Of a stretch of 64,000 nucleotides of DNA, positions 63,283 to 64,000 are shown in pieces. The notes beneath the pieces were generated by a model. It saw nothing but the letters and a program-made list of their open reading frames with translations, did no database searches and was not told where the DNA came from. The stretch is taken from positions 31,455 to 95,454 of the IMG/VR virus record IMGVR_UViG_3300042516_005631; one strand, given 5' to 3'. Each line of letters opens with the position of its first letter. Positions within the stretch are counted from its first letter, which is position 1. The translations under genes were made by a program, and so were the position numbers. This stretch comes from a virus.

Positions 63283-64000
63283 TACATCATCATTGAAGGA
63301 TCATACATTGGTTGCTCTTGCTTTTTGTCCTCTGGAGTATCTATTACAACACATTCTGTTAATAGGATAGTTCCAGCAATTGAGGCGGCATTCAATAGTG
63401 CATTTTTAGTTACTTTTTGTGGATCAATAATGCCAGCCTCTTTCATATTAACGATAGTTTCTGTTTTAATATTGTAACCATTCCAAACCCCATCTTGTTT
63501 TCCAATTTCCATATTGATTGGATACATCTCACTTTCAGCGTATCCTGCATTTGATAGAATTTGCTCAAATGGTTTACCACATGCTCTATAAACTAAACGT
63601 TTTCCATAATTAAAGTCGTCCCCATCTGTTTTAGTTTGGGTAATACCTTCACGAGCATATAATAAAGCTGAACCACCACCTGGTACAATTCCATCTTCTA
63701 GAGCACATTGTGTAGCGTGTAGAGCATCATCTACTCTATCTTTTTTCTCTTTCATTTCAGTTTCAGTACTTCCACCTACGTGAACCAAAGCAACTCCACC
63801 TACAAATTTAGATAAACGTTCTTGTAGTTTTTCTACCTCAAATGGGGTTTGTGCTTTTTCAATTTGTGCTTGTAATTCTTCTGCTCTAGCTGTAATTGCT
63901 TCTGCTGTTCCGTTTCCATCAATTATAGTGGTTTTTTCTTTAGTTACAGTAACTGTTTTAGCTTCACCAAACCATTCCCAATTGAATTTGTCTAGTTTCA
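63282..64000 (-). CDS. groL: phage GroEL-type chaperonin, 5' part beyond window
   Basis: The frame is open to the window edge; 239 C-terminal codons are visible. LQERLSKFVGGVALVHVGGS, EKKDRVDDALHATQ, EDGIVPGGGSALLYA and AGIIDPQKVTKNALLNAASI are chaperonin equatorial-domain signatures. The end is PMYDPSMMM, a short Met tail in place of GGM repeats. It is diverged from bacterial GroEL. It probably folds phage virion proteins; some Pseudomonas phages (EL, OBP) are known to encode GroEL-like proteins. Confidence 0.9.
   Translation of the reverse strand, partial: KLDKFNWEWFGEAKTVTVTKEKTTIIDGNGTAEAITARAEELQAQIEKAQTPFEVEKLQERLSKFVGGVALVHVGGSTETEMKEKKDRVDDALHATQCALEDGIVPGGGSALLYAREGITQTKTDGDDFNYGKRLVYRACGKPFEQILSNAGYAESEMYPINMEIGKQDGVWNGYNIKTETIVNMKEAGIIDPQKVTKNALLNAASIAGTILLTECVVIDTPEDKKQEQPMYDPSMMM

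Overview
The window is about 64 kb of an AT-rich (roughly 30% G+C by eye) genome of a large T4-like contractile-tailed phage. Every supported gene and RNA lies on the minus strand, so transcription runs from high to low coordinates. T4-type parts are clear: baseplate wedge proteins gp6 and gp25, a gp5-like hub/spike, a gp7/P2-gpI-like giant wedge protein, a gp55-like late sigma factor and both clamp-loader subunits (gp44, gp62). The host is probably a member of the Bacteroidota (Flavobacteriia-like). The main clue is a phage-encoded secreted protein with a signal peptide, an FnIII domain and a type IX secretion C-terminal domain. The TAnnTT-type promoters and weak ribosome-binding sites fit this.

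Layout. 1-14 kb holds tail and baseplate genes. 14-18.5 kb holds the late sigma factor, an HD-domain protein, a T5orf172/GIY-YIG-like protein and small structural proteins. 18.5-38 kb is an accessory (probably early) region of about 60 very small genes, many under 60 codons. Most are preceded by one repeated composite element, AGGA-N20-TTCGTATATT, which I read as a phage promoter. The same region has two DUF932 paralogues, a RecA-fold ATPase with an AT-hook tail, a multi-AT-hook protein and a 640-bp non-coding block with about 15 degenerate repeats. 38-41 kb holds a metallophosphoesterase and the type IX secretion substrate. 41.3-43.8 kb is an RNA cassette: six tRNAs (Ala, Ser, Asp, Thr, Gln, Glu), a tRNA-like element lacking an anticodon arm, and at least two other highly structured RNA segments. 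An HNH endonuclease lies inside the cassette. 44-46 kb has zinc-binding and HNH-like small proteins. 46.3-56.8 kb is a surface-sugar island of glycosyltransferases, FkbM-like methyltransferases and GDP-mannose 4,6-dehydratase. 57-62 kb has a RecB/Cas4-like nuclease, the clamp loader and probable virion-associated proteins. The window ends inside a phage GroEL-type chaperonin.

Two promoter systems seem to divide the map. The AGGA/TTCGTATATT element serves the small-gene region (about 17.8-44.4 kb). An ATATTTAT motif lies close upstream of structural genes and of one structured RNA and is a candidate gp55-dependent late promoter.

Limits: all assignments come from reading sequence and protein motifs. 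No alignment, folding or database search was run, and many small proteins have no recognisable function.
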